Positions 26,859 to 35,621 are shown, numbered from the stretch's first letter. The stretch is DNA of 64,000 nucleotides from Capillimicrobium parvum (GCF_021172045.1 NZ_CP087164.1:4588001-4652000); one strand, 5' to 3'. Notes: generated from the letters alone by a model not told the origin. Program-made: numbers and translations.

Positions 26859-28334
26859 TCAGGCCGCCTCGGCCACCGGACGTCGCACGGACGCGTCGTC
26901 GTCGGTCGCCGCGGTCTCGCCCCGGGTGTTCGCCAGGCGCAGCGCGAGCACCGCGGCCGCGGCGAGCGCGACGGCGCACGCCAGGAGCCCCGACCGGAAC
27001 CCGCCGGTCAGCGCCTCGGCGGGCGAGCCGGCGCCGCCCAGCAGGTGGTCGGTCCGCGAGGTGGCGATCGCCGAGAACACCGCGAGCCCCAGCGCGCCGC
27101 CCACCTGCTGCGACGCGTTGAGCAGCGCGGCCGCCAGGCCGGCCTGGTCGCGCACGACGCCCTCGTTGGCGGCCGTGGTCACGGCGACGAACACGGCGCC
27201 GAGCCCGACCGCGGCGAGCATCAGGCCGGGCAGGATGTCGGCCGTGTAGGAGCCGTCGACCGGCACGCGCGACAGCCAGAACACGCCGCCCGCGGCCAGC
27301 AGCGCTCCGGCCACGGCGACCGGACGCGTCCCCACGCGAACGAGCAGCTGCGACGACACGCCCGCCGCGACCGCCACGCCGAAGCACAGCGGCAGGTACG
27401 CCATCCCCGACTGGATCTGCGACCACCCGAGCACGTTCTGCATGTAGAGGGTGAGGAAGAAGAACATCGCGAGGATCCCCGCGACCGCGATGAGCTGCGT
27501 GACGTCCGCGGCCGCCAGTCCGCGCACGCGGAAGATCGACAGCGGCAGCAGCGGGTTGGCCACGCGAGCCTCGCTCCAGACGAACACGGCCAGCAGCGCC
27601 GCGGCACCCGCGAGGCCGGCGACGGTCCGCGGGTCGCCCCAGCCGACGTCGGGCGCCTTCACCAGCGAGAGGACCAGCAGCAGCATCCCGCCGGTGCTCA
27701 GCAGCGCGCCGCGGAGGTCGAGGCGCCGCCGGTCGGGCCGGCGGGAATCGTCGGCGAACAGCCGGACGGTCGCGATGACGGCCAGCACGCACACGGGCTC
27801 GTTGACGAGCAGGACCCAACGCCACCCGGGCCCCTCGGACAGCACGCCGCCGAGCAGCACGCCGACCGCCGAGGCGAAGCCGGCAACGCCGCCCCACACC
27901 CCGAGCGCCGTGTGCCGGTCGCGGCCCGTGAACGTCGTCGTCAGCAGCGACAGCGCGGCGGGCAGCATCATCGCCGCGCCGAGTCCCTGCGCCATGCGGG
28001 CGCCGACGAGCATGCCCGAGCTCTGCGCCAGGCCGCCGGCCAGCGACGACACGGCGAACAGCGTGGTGCCGGCGATCAGCAACCGCCGCCGCCCGAACAG
28101 GTCCGCCGCGCGGCCGCCGAGCAGCATGAACCCGCCGTACGTGAGCAGGTAGCCGCTGATGACCCACTGCAGATCCTGGACGGAGAAGCCGAGGTCGCGG
28201 CGGATCGACGGCAGCGCGACGTTGACGACCGACGCGTCGACGAAGTCGAGGAACGCGATCGCGCACAGCAGCGCGAGCGCGAGCCTGCCGCGACGGGTCG
28301 AGAGGGGGGTCCGGGTGCTCTGGGCGGTCGTCAT
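26859..28334 (-). CDS. MFS drug-efflux transporter, DHA2 (EmrB/QacA, 14-helix) family
   Basis: A 491-residue membrane protein with about 14 hydrophobic segments. Family motifs are LDFVDASVVNVALPSIRRDLG in helix 1 (motif D1), WVISGYLLTYGGFMLLGGRAADLFGRRR (motif A), and GGVLSEGPGWRWVLLVNEPV (motif C and its end). It should export drugs or toxic metabolites using the proton gradient. ATG 28334 follows GGAGGACC closely. A perfect ECF41-type promoter (TGTCACA, 16 nt, CGTC) lies upstream at 28417-28391, so it is probably the target of the neighbouring sigma factor. Confidence 0.9.
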   Translation of the reverse strand: MTTAQSTRTPLSTRRGRLALALLCAIAFLDFVDASVVNVALPSIRRDLGFSVQDLQWVISGYLLTYGGFMLLGGRAADLFGRRRLLIAGTTLFAVSSLAGGLAQSSGMLVGARMAQGLGAAMMLPAALSLLTTTFTGRDRHTALGVWGGVAGFASAVGVLLGGVLSEGPGWRWVLLVNEPVCVLAVIATVRLFADDSRRPDRRRLDLRGALLSTGGMLLLVLSLVKAPDVGWGDPRTVAGLAGAAALLAVFVWSEARVANPLLPLSIFRVRGLAAADVTQLIAVAGILAMFFFLTLYMQNVLGWSQIQSGMAYLPLCFGVAVAAGVSSQLLVRVGTRPVAVAGALLAAGGVFWLSRVPVDGSYTADILPGLMLAAVGLGAVFVAVTTAANEGVVRDQAGLAAALLNASQQVGGALGLAVFSAIATSRTDHLLGGAGSPAEALTGGFRSGLLACAVALAAAAVLALRLANTRGETAATDDDASVRRPVAEAA

Positions 28335-28355
28335 GGGGTCGGTCCTCCTGCGCTT

Positions 28356-28382
28356 CGTCACATCGCTGCGGTGAGCGTCGTC
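28356..28382 (+). promoter_or_regulatory. ECF41-type promoter for the sigma factor gene (autoregulation)
   Basis: CGTCACA at 28356-28362, 16 nt, then CGTC at 28379-28382. It differs by one base from the ECF41 consensus TGTCACA-N16-CGTC. Transcription would begin near 28389, upstream of ATG 28424 and downstream of the alternative GTG at 28385, which supports the start chosen for the sigma gene. Confidence 0.65.
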
Positions 28383-28390
28383 ATGTGGGT

Positions 28391-28417
28391 GACGACAGCG
28401 GGCGAGAGGATGTGACA
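28391..28417 (-). promoter_or_regulatory. ECF41-type promoter for the MFS transporter
   Basis: On the minus strand TGTCACA (28417-28411) is followed by exactly 16 nt and CGTC (28394-28391), a perfect match to the published ECF41 promoter form. Transcription would start near 28384 and leave a leader of about 50 nt before ATG 28334. Confidence 0.75.
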
Positions 28418-28423
28418 GCAGCG

Positions 28424-29299
28424 ATGGACGACCGGGACGTGGTGACGAGCGAGTTCGAGGCGCAGCGGCCGCGGCTGCGGGCGGTCGCGTACCGGATGCT
28501 CGGCTCCACCAGCGAGGCCGAGGACGCCGTGCAGGAGGCCTGGCTGCGGCTGAGCCGCAGCGACGCCGGCGGCATCGACAACCTCGGCGGCTGGCTGACC
28601 ACGGTCGTCGCGCGCGTCGCCCTCGACATGCTCAAGGCGCGCAACCGCCGCCGCGAGGACTACGTCGGCAGCTGGGTCCCCGAGCCGATCGTCACGACCG
28701 ACGGCGCCGCGCCCGATCTCGAGCGCGAGGCGCTGCTCGCGGACTCCGTCGGCCTCGCCCTGCTCGTCGTCCTCGAGACGCTGTCGCCGAAGGAGCGCCT
28801 GGCGTTCGTGCTGCACGACATGTTCGGCGTGTCGTTCGCCGAGATCGCGCAGATCGTCGAGACGACGCCCGACGCGGCGCGCCAGCTGGCCAGCCGCGCG
28901 CGGCGCCGGGCCCGCGGCGCCCCGGTCGCCGACGCCGACCTCGCCCGCCAGCGCGAGCTCGTCGACGCGTTCCTCAAAGCAGCGCGCGACGGGGACTTCG
29001 AGGCGCTGGTCGCCCTGCTGGACCCCGACGTGGTCTTCCGCCGGGACACCGGGACGCGCCGCGGGATCGCTCCGCTCGTCGGTGCGGAGGCGGTGGCCCG
29101 CCGCGCGGCGCAGGGCGGCCCGCGGTTCGCGCCCCTCGCGCACCCGGCCATCGTCAACGGCGGCGCCGGCATCGTCGTGGCGTCCGGCGGCCGGGTCGTC
29201 GGCGTCGCGGGCATCACCGTCTCCCGCGGCCGGATCGCCGAGATCGACGTCATCACCGACCCCGAGAAGCTGCGCGCCGTCAGCGCGCAGTGGCGCTGA
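28424..29299 (+). CDS. ECF41-family RNA polymerase sigma factor with SnoaL-like C-terminal domain
   Basis: A 291-residue extracytoplasmic-function sigma factor. Region 2 is RAVAYRMLGSTSEAEDAVQEAWLRL, the ECF41 linker motif appears as WVPEP, and region 4 is LSPKERLAFVLHDMFGVSFAEIAQIVETT. A SnoaL-like domain of about 110 residues follows and ends in DPEKL, close to the NPDKL motif of ECF41 proteins. In this group the fused C-terminal domain replaces an anti-sigma factor and tunes activity. ECF41 promoters are readable upstream of this gene and of the divergent transporter. Confidence 0.88.
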   Translation: MDDRDVVTSEFEAQRPRLRAVAYRMLGSTSEAEDAVQEAWLRLSRSDAGGIDNLGGWLTTVVARVALDMLKARNRRREDYVGSWVPEPIVTTDGAAPDLEREALLADSVGLALLVVLETLSPKERLAFVLHDMFGVSFAEIAQIVETTPDAARQLASRARRRARGAPVADADLARQRELVDAFLKAARDGDFEALVALLDPDVVFRRDTGTRRGIAPLVGAEAVARRAAQGGPRFAPLAHPAIVNGGAGIVVASGGRVVGVAGITVSRGRIAEIDVITDPEKLRAVSAQWR

Positions 29300-29306
29300 G
29301 CCGCGC

Positions 29307-30134
29307 TCAGCGGCCGCGGCCGAAGCCGGGCCCGCCGACGCGCCGGCCCGTGAAGCGGATCGGCGCCCGCCGGCACCGGAGGTCGCGCAGGCGCAGGGTC
29401 CCGGTGACGCGCCGGCGATGGTCCGTGAGCCGGGCGTCGAGCCGGTGCGCGGGCGTGTCCGCGTTCGCGTGGGCGCGGCGCGAGGAGATCCGGCCCTTGC
29501 GCGTCACGTGCTCGCGGCCGAGCCGCAGAAACGCCGGGCCCGGCCAGCACGCCGCGTCGAACGGCACGCCCGAGCCGGTGAGCACCAGGCGGCCGGGGGT
29601 GATCCACAGGTCGAACGTCTCGCGCTGGCTCGTCGTGCCGTGGTAGTGGCGGACCGGGAACGCCGGATACGGAAGCCTCGTCGGGTACACGTCGGAGGCG
29701 AACTCGAACGCGGCGGGGGTCAGCGGCTCGAAGAACCGCCCCGCCGGGTGCTTCCGGACCTGGGCCTCCGCGGTCGGCGGTGCGTCGGGCCGGCACGGGT
29801 AGACGTCGTAGTACAGGTAGCCCCTGAGGTCGACCCGCGAGGCGACGACGAAGCTGCAGTCCCCCTCCTCGGCCACCACGCAGTCGGCGCGGCGGCTCGT
29901 GACCTGGGCGCAGTCCGCGACGGTCGCCTGGCAGGCGCCGCAGTCGTTGGCGAACGCCGTGCTCACGGTCCGGGCCGTACCGGCATCGATCGACGTGGGC
30001 GTCGTCGCGTGCGCCGCGGGCGCGGTTCCGGTCCGGGCCGTCCCGGCGTCGATCGGCGTGGGCGTCGTCGCGTGCGCCGCGGGCGCGCTCGCGAGCCCGG
30101 CCACGACCAGCACCAACACGGTCACGCTCCTCAT
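29307..30134 (-). CDS. Secreted protein of unknown function with duplicated signal-cleavage region
   Basis: A 275-residue exported product. The signal peptide (VTVLVLVVAGLASAPAAHA) is followed by two copies of a 21-residue segment (APAAHATTP...IDAGTART), each carrying an AHA cleavage-like site. The next part has several cysteines (NDCGACQATVADCAQ, RADCVVAEEGDCSF) that probably form disulfides. The C-terminus is very basic. I do not recognise a domain. It ends 7 nt from the convergent sigma-factor gene. Confidence 0.65.
   Translation of the reverse strand: MRSVTVLVLVVAGLASAPAAHATTPTPIDAGTARTGTAPAAHATTPTSIDAGTARTVSTAFANDCGACQATVADCAQVTSRRADCVVAEEGDCSFVVASRVDLRGYLYYDVYPCRPDAPPTAEAQVRKHPAGRFFEPLTPAAFEFASDVYPTRLPYPAFPVRHYHGTTSQRETFDLWITPGRLVLTGSGVPFDAACWPGPAFLRLGREHVTRKGRISSRRAHANADTPAHRLDARLTDHRRRVTGTLRLRDLRCRRAPIRFTGRRVGGPGFGRGR
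29967..30092 (-). repeat. 63-bp tandem duplication inside the secreted-protein gene
   Basis: Copies at 29967-30029 and 30030-30092 differ at only about three positions over their first 57 bases. The length keeps the frame and duplicates 21 residues around the signal-peptide cleavage site of the gene at 29307-30134. Confidence 0.9.
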
Positions 30135-30171
30135 GCCCGCATCAACGCCGTCGTACCCCGAGGGTTGCGGC

Positions 30172-31080
30172 TCACAACCCGGCCATGCGCTGCACGATCC
30201 CGACCGCGGCGAACGAGCCCGAGGCGATCGCGCTCGCCACCGACGGGGGCGGCGGGGTCACGTCGCCGGCCGCGGACACGCCCGGCACGCTCGTGCGCAG
30301 CCACGTGTCGACCTCGACCAGCTGCCCGAGGTGGCCGGCGATCGTCCTGACGCCGAGCTGCTCGGCCAGCCGCGAGCGCTGGTGCAGCGTCACGGCCACG
30401 AGCAGGCCGTCGCAGGCGCGCTCGTCGCCGTCGGCGAACGCGATGGCCGTGAGCGCGTCGCCCGGTCCGCGCAGACCGGCGACGGGGCGCTCGTCGATGC
30501 CCACCCCCGCCGCCGCGAGCCGGTCGGCGCCGTCGGCGTCGAGGTCCACCGGACCGTTCGCGTACACCGTCACGTCGTCGCTCCACATCCGCAGCAGCAG
30601 CGCCCGGTGGACCGCCGTCTCCCCGCGGTCCAGCACGCCGAGCGCCCCGTCGCGCACCTCCCAGCCATGGCAGAACGGGCAGTGGAAGACCGAGCGCCCC
30701 CAGCGCTCCTCGATGCCGGCCACGTCCGCGAAGCGGTAGTCCATCCCGGTGGCGAGCAGGACGTGCCGAGCCGTCTCGCGGGCACCGCCGGCGAGCTCGA
30801 GCGCGAAGCCGTCCGCCCCGTCCGGCGCCGCGCGCACGACCTCGCCCGCGCGCACCTCGACGCTCGGATACGCGGCGAGCTCGGCCCGTCCGCCGGCGTA
30901 GAGGTCGGCGGGCGGGCGGCCGTCGTGGCCGATCAGCCCGCCGATCCCGTGGGCGGGGCGGTTGCTCTGGCCTCCCGCGTCGACGACGAGCGTGGCGCGC
31001 CGGGCGCGGCCGAGCACGAGCGCGGCGCTGAGCCCGGCGGCGCCGGCGCCCACGACGATGCAGTCCCAGGTCTTGGTCAT
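30172..31080 (-). CDS. Thioredoxin-reductase-like FAD/NAD(P)-dependent oxidoreductase
   Basis: A 302-residue flavoprotein. The FAD motif is CIVVGAGAAGLSAALVLGRA at the N-terminus, and a redox-type CxxC occurs as HCPFCHGWEV, where thioredoxin reductase has CATC. The C-terminal FAD motif is PGVSAAGDVTPPP. It has the two-domain layout of TrxR, but the NAD(P) motif (GVLDRGETAVHRALLL) lacks the normal GxGxxA, so the electron donor may differ. Such proteins often reduce a small thiol or act on a metabolite. It is divergent from an XRE-cupin regulator 46 nt away. Confidence 0.82.
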   Translation of the reverse strand: MTKTWDCIVVGAGAAGLSAALVLGRARRATLVVDAGGQSNRPAHGIGGLIGHDGRPPADLYAGGRAELAAYPSVEVRAGEVVRAAPDGADGFALELAGGARETARHVLLATGMDYRFADVAGIEERWGRSVFHCPFCHGWEVRDGALGVLDRGETAVHRALLLRMWSDDVTVYANGPVDLDADGADRLAAAGVGIDERPVAGLRGPGDALTAIAFADGDERACDGLLVAVTLHQRSRLAEQLGVRTIAGHLGQLVEVDTWLRTSVPGVSAAGDVTPPPPSVASAIASGSFAAVGIVQRMAGL

Positions 31081-31126
31081 CGTCTCAGCGTGACGGCGTC
31101 GCTCGGATATGCCAAGCTGCTTTGCC

Positions 31127-31699
31127 ATGTCGGCAAACACGGAGCCGTTCGACGTCCGGGTCCGCCGGCGCCTGCGCGAGCTGCGCAGCGAGCGCGGGCT
31201 GACGCTGCAGCAGGTCGCCGACCGCGCGAACATCGACGTCTCGACGCTGAGCCGTCTCGAATCGGGCAAGCGGCGTCTGGCCCTCGACCACGTCCCGCTG
31301 CTCGCAGACGCCCTCGGCGTGACGGCGGACGAGCTGCTCGGCGCCCGGCCAGCCCAGGACCCGCGCGTGCGTTCGGAGCCGGAGCACCTCGACGGCCTGA
31401 CGATGTGGCCGCTGACGCACCGCGGCGCGGCCCGCGGCCTGCAGGCCTTCAAGATCCGCATAGCCGCCACGCGCACGACGCCGCCGGACCCGCTCCCGGT
31501 CCACGAGGGCCATGACTGGCTCTACGTCCTGCACGGCCGGATGCGCCTGATCCTCGGCGCCGACGACTTCACGATCGAACCCGGCGAGGCGGTCGAGTTC
31601 ACCACCTGGACGCCGCACTGGTTCGGCGCCGTCGACGGGGCCGTCGAGCTCATCGCCATCCTCGGGCCGCAGGGCGAGCGGCTGCACCTGCACGGCTGA
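31127..31699 (+). CDS. XRE-family regulator with C-terminal cupin domain
   Basis: A 190-residue regulator. The N-terminal helix-turn-helix (residues about 8-65) reads LRSERGLTLQQVADRANIDVSTLSRLESGKRRLALDHV. The C-terminal cupin holds PVHEGHDWLYVLHGRMRL and EPGEAVEFTTWTPHW. This pairing is usual for regulators that sense a small ligand and control one neighbouring enzyme. It is divergent from the thioredoxin-reductase-like gene. I took ATG 31127; an upstream in-frame ATG at 31109 is less likely. Confidence 0.85.
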   Translation: MSANTEPFDVRVRRRLRELRSERGLTLQQVADRANIDVSTLSRLESGKRRLALDHVPLLADALGVTADELLGARPAQDPRVRSEPEHLDGLTMWPLTHRGAARGLQAFKIRIAATRTTPPDPLPVHEGHDWLYVLHGRMRLILGADDFTIEPGEAVEFTTWTPHWFGAVDGAVELIAILGPQGERLHLHG

Positions 31700-31703
31700 G
31701 GCG

Positions 31704-32957
31704 TCAGGGATCCGGCGACGGCGCTCTGAGCACCACCACGCAGTTCTGCCCGCCGAAGCCGAACGCGTTGACGACCGCGGTGCGCACGTCGGCGCGCCGG
31801 GAGCGCAGCGCGACGTGGTCGAGGTCGCACTCGGGGTCGGGCGCCTCGAGGTTGACCGTCGGCGGGATCACGCCGTCGCGCATCGCGAGCAGTGATGCGA
31901 GCGCCGAGAGCGAGCCGGCCGCCGCGATCATGTGGCCGACCATCGACTTCGGCGAGCTGACCGCCACCGCGTCCGCGGCGGCGCCGAACGCCGCCCGGAT
32001 CGCGCGGGTCTCGGTGACGTCGTTCGCACGGGTCCCCGTGCCGTGGGCGCAGATGTAGTCGACCTCCTCGGGCCGAGTCCCCGAGCGCGCCAGCGCCTGC
32101 TCGATCGCCCGCGCCGCGTACGTGCCCGACGGCTCCGGCGCGCTGATGTGAAACGCGTCGCTCGTCAGGGCGCCGCCCGCGACGCTCCCGTACACGCGGG
32201 CGCCGCGGTCCCGCGCGTGCGCGGCGGACTCGAGCACGAGCAGGACCGCGCCCTCGCCGTAGACGAACCCGTCGCGGTCGGCGTCGAACGGGCGGCTCGC
32301 CCGCTCCGGCTCGCCGTTGCGCTGCGACAGCGGCCCCATGTTCGCCAGGCCGGCGATCATCGCCTTGCCGATCCCGGCGTCCGTCCCGCCGGCGATCACG
32401 ACGTCGGCCTCGCCGGCGAGGATCAGGCGCCGCGCCTCGAGCAGCGCGTAGTTGCCGCTCGCACAGGCCAGGGCGCTCGCGCTCACCGGTCCGTGCGCCG
32501 AGACGTCGATCGCCACCTCGCACGCCGGCATGTTCGGGATGGTCGAGGGCACGTACGTCGCGCTGACGTCGCGCGGGCCGCCCGCGACGAGCGCCTCCAC
32601 CGCCCACTGCGTCTCGGGCGCTCCGCCCACCGCGCTGTTGACGATGACGCCGACGCGGTCGGCGGCGGCGGCGACATCGAGCCCGGCGTCCGCCACCGCC
32701 TCGCGCGCCGCGGCGACCGCGAACTGCGAGAAGCGCGCCGAGCGCCGGGCGCGCTTGGCCCCCATGACCGCCTCGGCGTCGAACCCCCGCACCTCCGCGG
32801 CGATCCGCACCGGCAGGTCCGACGCCTCGAACGCGGTGATGCACCCGACGCCCGAGCGCCCGGCGACGAGCCCGTCCCACGTCTCGGCCACCGAGAGGCC
32901 GAGCGGGGTGACGGCGCCCAGGCCCGTGACGACGACCTCGTCGGCGCGCGCCGTCAC
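31704..32957 (-). CDS. Beta-ketoacyl-ACP synthase (KAS II / FabF-like)
   Basis: A 417-residue condensing enzyme. The active-site Cys is in SALACASGNYALLEARR, the two His in AHGTGTRANDVTETRA and SMVGHMIAAAGS, and the Lys in SSPKSM, so the Cys-His-His set is complete. It starts VVVTGLGAVTPLGLSVAETW and ends AFGFGGQNCVVVL as usual. It extends acyl chains by decarboxylative condensation with malonyl-ACP. The start is GTG 32957, overlapping the stop of the upstream ligase as GTGA. No ACP, ketoreductase or dehydratase lies nearby, so a role outside bulk fatty-acid synthesis is likely. Confidence 0.88.
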   Translation of the reverse strand: MTARADEVVVTGLGAVTPLGLSVAETWDGLVAGRSGVGCITAFEASDLPVRIAAEVRGFDAEAVMGAKRARRSARFSQFAVAAAREAVADAGLDVAAAADRVGVIVNSAVGGAPETQWAVEALVAGGPRDVSATYVPSTIPNMPACEVAIDVSAHGPVSASALACASGNYALLEARRLILAGEADVVIAGGTDAGIGKAMIAGLANMGPLSQRNGEPERASRPFDADRDGFVYGEGAVLLVLESAAHARDRGARVYGSVAGGALTSDAFHISAPEPSGTYAARAIEQALARSGTRPEEVDYICAHGTGTRANDVTETRAIRAAFGAAADAVAVSSPKSMVGHMIAAAGSLSALASLLAMRDGVIPPTVNLEAPDPECDLDHVALRSRRADVRTAVVNAFGFGGQNCVVVLRAPSPDP

Positions 32958-34597
32958 GGGCGCTCGAGCAGTCCGGCGGCGGCGTCGGCCTCGACCTGCG
33001 CGCGCACCTGGTAGTGGACCTTCTTGCCCGTCGCCGTCATCGGCAGCACGTCGGCGAACCGGTACGCCCGCGGGCGCTTGTAGCCGGCGAGCATCGGGTG
33101 CGCGAGGCAGTGCGCCTCGCACGCGGCGGCGTCGAGCGCCGGGTCGGCGCGCACGACGTAGGCGACGACGATCTCGCCCCAGCGCTCGTCCGGCAGGCCG
33201 ACCACGGCGCAGTCGCTCACGCCGGGATGCTCGTTGAGGACCGCCTCGACCTGGGTCGGGTGCACGTTCTCCCCGCCCGAGATGATCATGTCGTCCTTGC
33301 GGCCGACGATCGTCACGTACTCGTCGGCGTCCCACGTCGCGAGGTCGCCGATGTACAGCCAGCCGTCGCGAAACCGCGCAGCCTGCTCCTCGGGCTGGTT
33401 GACGTACGCGTACCCGGACTTCACGGAGCGGACGATGACCTCGCCCACCTCGCTGCCGTCCTTCGCCGCGAGGTCGTCGGGCGCGGCGACCCGGTCCTCG
33501 TAGATCCGCACGACCGCGACGTCGTCGTCCGTGCACGCCCGTCCGGCCGAACCCGCGTGGTCGGGCAGGTCGGCCGGCCGCAGGAACGTGTTCCAGAACG
33601 CCTCGGTCGTGCCGTAGCCGTTGAAGATCCGCGGCGTGAGCAGGCGCTGGTAGCGCAGGCACGCCTCGCGGTCCAGCGGCGCGCCCATCGTCACGATCCC
33701 GTGCAGGGTCGACAGGTCGCGCGGGCGCGCCTGCTGCTCCGCGCTCAGCAGGGCGAGGTTCGTCGGCGCGCCGATCAGGTAGGTCAGCCCGTGCTCGGCG
33801 ACCCGGTCGAGCACGGTCGCGGGGTCGAACTGGCGCAGCGCGACCGCCTCCGCGCCGACGTAGAACACCGGGTTCGGGCCGCCCGAATACAGCCCGCCGC
33901 GATGGAACCATGGCGTCATGTTCAGCGTCCGGTCCTCGGGCGAGAGGGGGAAGTGCATGATCACGTCGTGCGCCGAGAGCACCTCGACCAGGCTGCTGAG
34001 CGACACGCCCTTCGGCATGCCGGTCGTGCCTGACGTATAGAGCCGGGTCGTCTCGTCATACGTGGTCGCGTCGGGCAGGGACGCGGGCGGTTCGGCCTCG
34101 AGCAGCGTGTCGAACGCGCGGGCGCGGCCGCCGCCCGGCCCCACGACCGCCACGAGGCCCGGCTCATGCGACGCCCGCGCGAGCGCGTCGCGCGCCGTCG
34201 GCTCGAGCGCGCCGTCGTACACGAACGCCCGCGGCCGGCTGTCGTCAAGCACATATGCCGTCTCCCCGGATGAGAGGCGGAAGTTGATCGGCGACGCGAC
34301 CGCGCCGAGGCGCTGCGCCGCCAGCCACAGCAGCGCCAGCTCGGGCCCGTTGAACAGCTGGAAGACGACCACGTCGCCCGGCCCCACGCCGGCATCGCGC
34401 AGCCCTCCGGCCAGCCGCCCGGCGTCGGCCCACAGCGACGCGTAGGTCCACCGGCGGCCGCTCGCCGGGTCGTGCAGCGCGAACCGGGAGGCGAACCGGT
34501 GGCTGTTGCGCTCGACCCCGGCGATGTACGTGAAGCGCCGTTCGAAGACCTCGCGAAAGGCGGTGGGGTCGTAGTGGGAGGCGGGCTGGGCGCTCAC
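32954..34597 (-). CDS. AMP-dependent acyl-CoA synthetase/ligase
   Basis: A 547-residue ANL-superfamily enzyme. The P-loop-like motif is TRLYTSGTTGMPKGVSLS, the A5 motif NGYGTTEAFWNT, the A7 hinge DGWLYIGDLATWD, then GRKDDMIISGGENVHP, and the catalytic Lys near the end in MTATGKKVHYQ. It would activate a carboxylic acid as the adenylate and transfer it to CoA or a carrier. The start is GTG 34597 with AAGGAG upstream, overlapping the LLM gene stop by four bases; its own stop overlaps the KAS start in the same way. Confidence 0.88.
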   Translation of the reverse strand: MSAQPASHYDPTAFREVFERRFTYIAGVERNSHRFASRFALHDPASGRRWTYASLWADAGRLAGGLRDAGVGPGDVVVFQLFNGPELALLWLAAQRLGAVASPINFRLSSGETAYVLDDSRPRAFVYDGALEPTARDALARASHEPGLVAVVGPGGGRARAFDTLLEAEPPASLPDATTYDETTRLYTSGTTGMPKGVSLSSLVEVLSAHDVIMHFPLSPEDRTLNMTPWFHRGGLYSGGPNPVFYVGAEAVALRQFDPATVLDRVAEHGLTYLIGAPTNLALLSAEQQARPRDLSTLHGIVTMGAPLDREACLRYQRLLTPRIFNGYGTTEAFWNTFLRPADLPDHAGSAGRACTDDDVAVVRIYEDRVAAPDDLAAKDGSEVGEVIVRSVKSGYAYVNQPEEQAARFRDGWLYIGDLATWDADEYVTIVGRKDDMIISGGENVHPTQVEAVLNEHPGVSDCAVVGLPDERWGEIVVAYVVRADPALDAAACEAHCLAHPMLAGYKRPRAYRFADVLPMTATGKKVHYQVRAQVEADAAAGLLERP

Positions 34598-35550
34598 GCG
34601 CGGGCTCCTTCCTGGTCGGCCGAAACCGTCGGGCGGCCGAGGCCGAGGTGCACCCGCACCTCCGCCAGCCGCTCGTACTGTGCCAGCGGCGCGGCGCCGA
34701 GCGGCATCAGGATCAGCTCGCCGACCCCCGCCTCGACGTACGCGGCCAGGTGTTCGGCGACCTGCGCCACACCACCGAGCGCGGTCCAGCGCTCGACGGC
34801 CTCGAGGTCGAGGCCGTAGAGCCCGCGCAGATGCGCGGCCGCGGCGTCGCGCGCGGCCGCGACGTCGTCGTCGACCCGCACGCCGACGAGCAGCGCGAGC
34901 CGGGGCCGGGGGCGTCCGTGCTCCTGGGCGAGCGCGGCCAGCCGTTCCGCGCGCCGGGCGACCTCGTCCGCGGTCAGCCACATCGGCAGCCAGGCATCGC
35001 CGAAGCGCGCCGCCCGCCGCAGGGCCGCCTCGCCGCGGCCGCCGACGTAGATCGGCGGCATCGCCGCGACGGCCGGCCTCAGCGCCGGCACGTCGAGGTC
35101 TCCGAGCGCGCCGCCGGCCCGCCGCACGGGCCGCCCGCCGAGCAGGTCGGCCAGCACCTCGAGCGTCTCGTCCACGCGCCGGCCGCGCTCGTGCACCGGC
35201 ACCCCGGCGGCCGCGAACTCCTGCGGGAACTCGCCCCCGAGCCCGACGCCCACGCGCAGCCGCCCACCCGCGAGCGCCTCGATCGTCTGCAGCTGCTTGG
35301 CCGCCCATGCCGGCGGCCGCAGGGCGAGGAGCATGACGCTCAGTCCCAGCGTCACCCGCGCGGTGACGGCGGCCGCGGCCGCCAGGCACGACGGCGCGTC
35401 GAGCCCCGGCGCCGGACAGGCGAGGTGGTCGCCGGCCCAGACGCCGTCGAAGCCGAGCGCCTCGGCCCGGCGCGCAGCGGCGACGACCGGCGGCGGCTCG
35501 CCCGTGCCGAGCGGATCGAACGTCGGCAGCAGGACGCCGCAGCGCGTCAC
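34594..35550 (-). CDS. LLM-class (probably F420-dependent) oxidoreductase
   Basis: A 318-residue luciferase-like TIM-barrel enzyme. Landmarks are CGVLLPTFDPLGTGEPPPVVAAARRAEALGFDGVWAGDHL, VTLGLSVMLLALRPPAWAAKQLQTIEALAGGRLRVGVGLGGEFPQEF, and PPIYVGGRGEAALRRAARFGDAWLP. The family uses reduced F420 or FMN. It is the first gene of a three-gene operon with the ligase and ketosynthase. GTG 35550 is my start, with GGAG about 8 nt upstream; an in-frame start at 35589 would add 13 residues. Confidence 0.82.
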   Translation of the reverse strand: MTRCGVLLPTFDPLGTGEPPPVVAAARRAEALGFDGVWAGDHLACPAPGLDAPSCLAAAAAVTARVTLGLSVMLLALRPPAWAAKQLQTIEALAGGRLRVGVGLGGEFPQEFAAAGVPVHERGRRVDETLEVLADLLGGRPVRRAGGALGDLDVPALRPAVAAMPPIYVGGRGEAALRRAARFGDAWLPMWLTADEVARRAERLAALAQEHGRPRPRLALLVGVRVDDDVAAARDAAAAHLRGLYGLDLEAVERWTALGGVAQVAEHLAAYVEAGVGELILMPLGAAPLAQYERLAEVRVHLGLGRPTVSADQEGARA

Positions 35551-35621
35551 GCGAGATGCTCCGGCCGCAGACCCGTCATGCGCCCACACGCTAGGGCCCG
35601 CGGCGTGGGAGGATCGACGAC

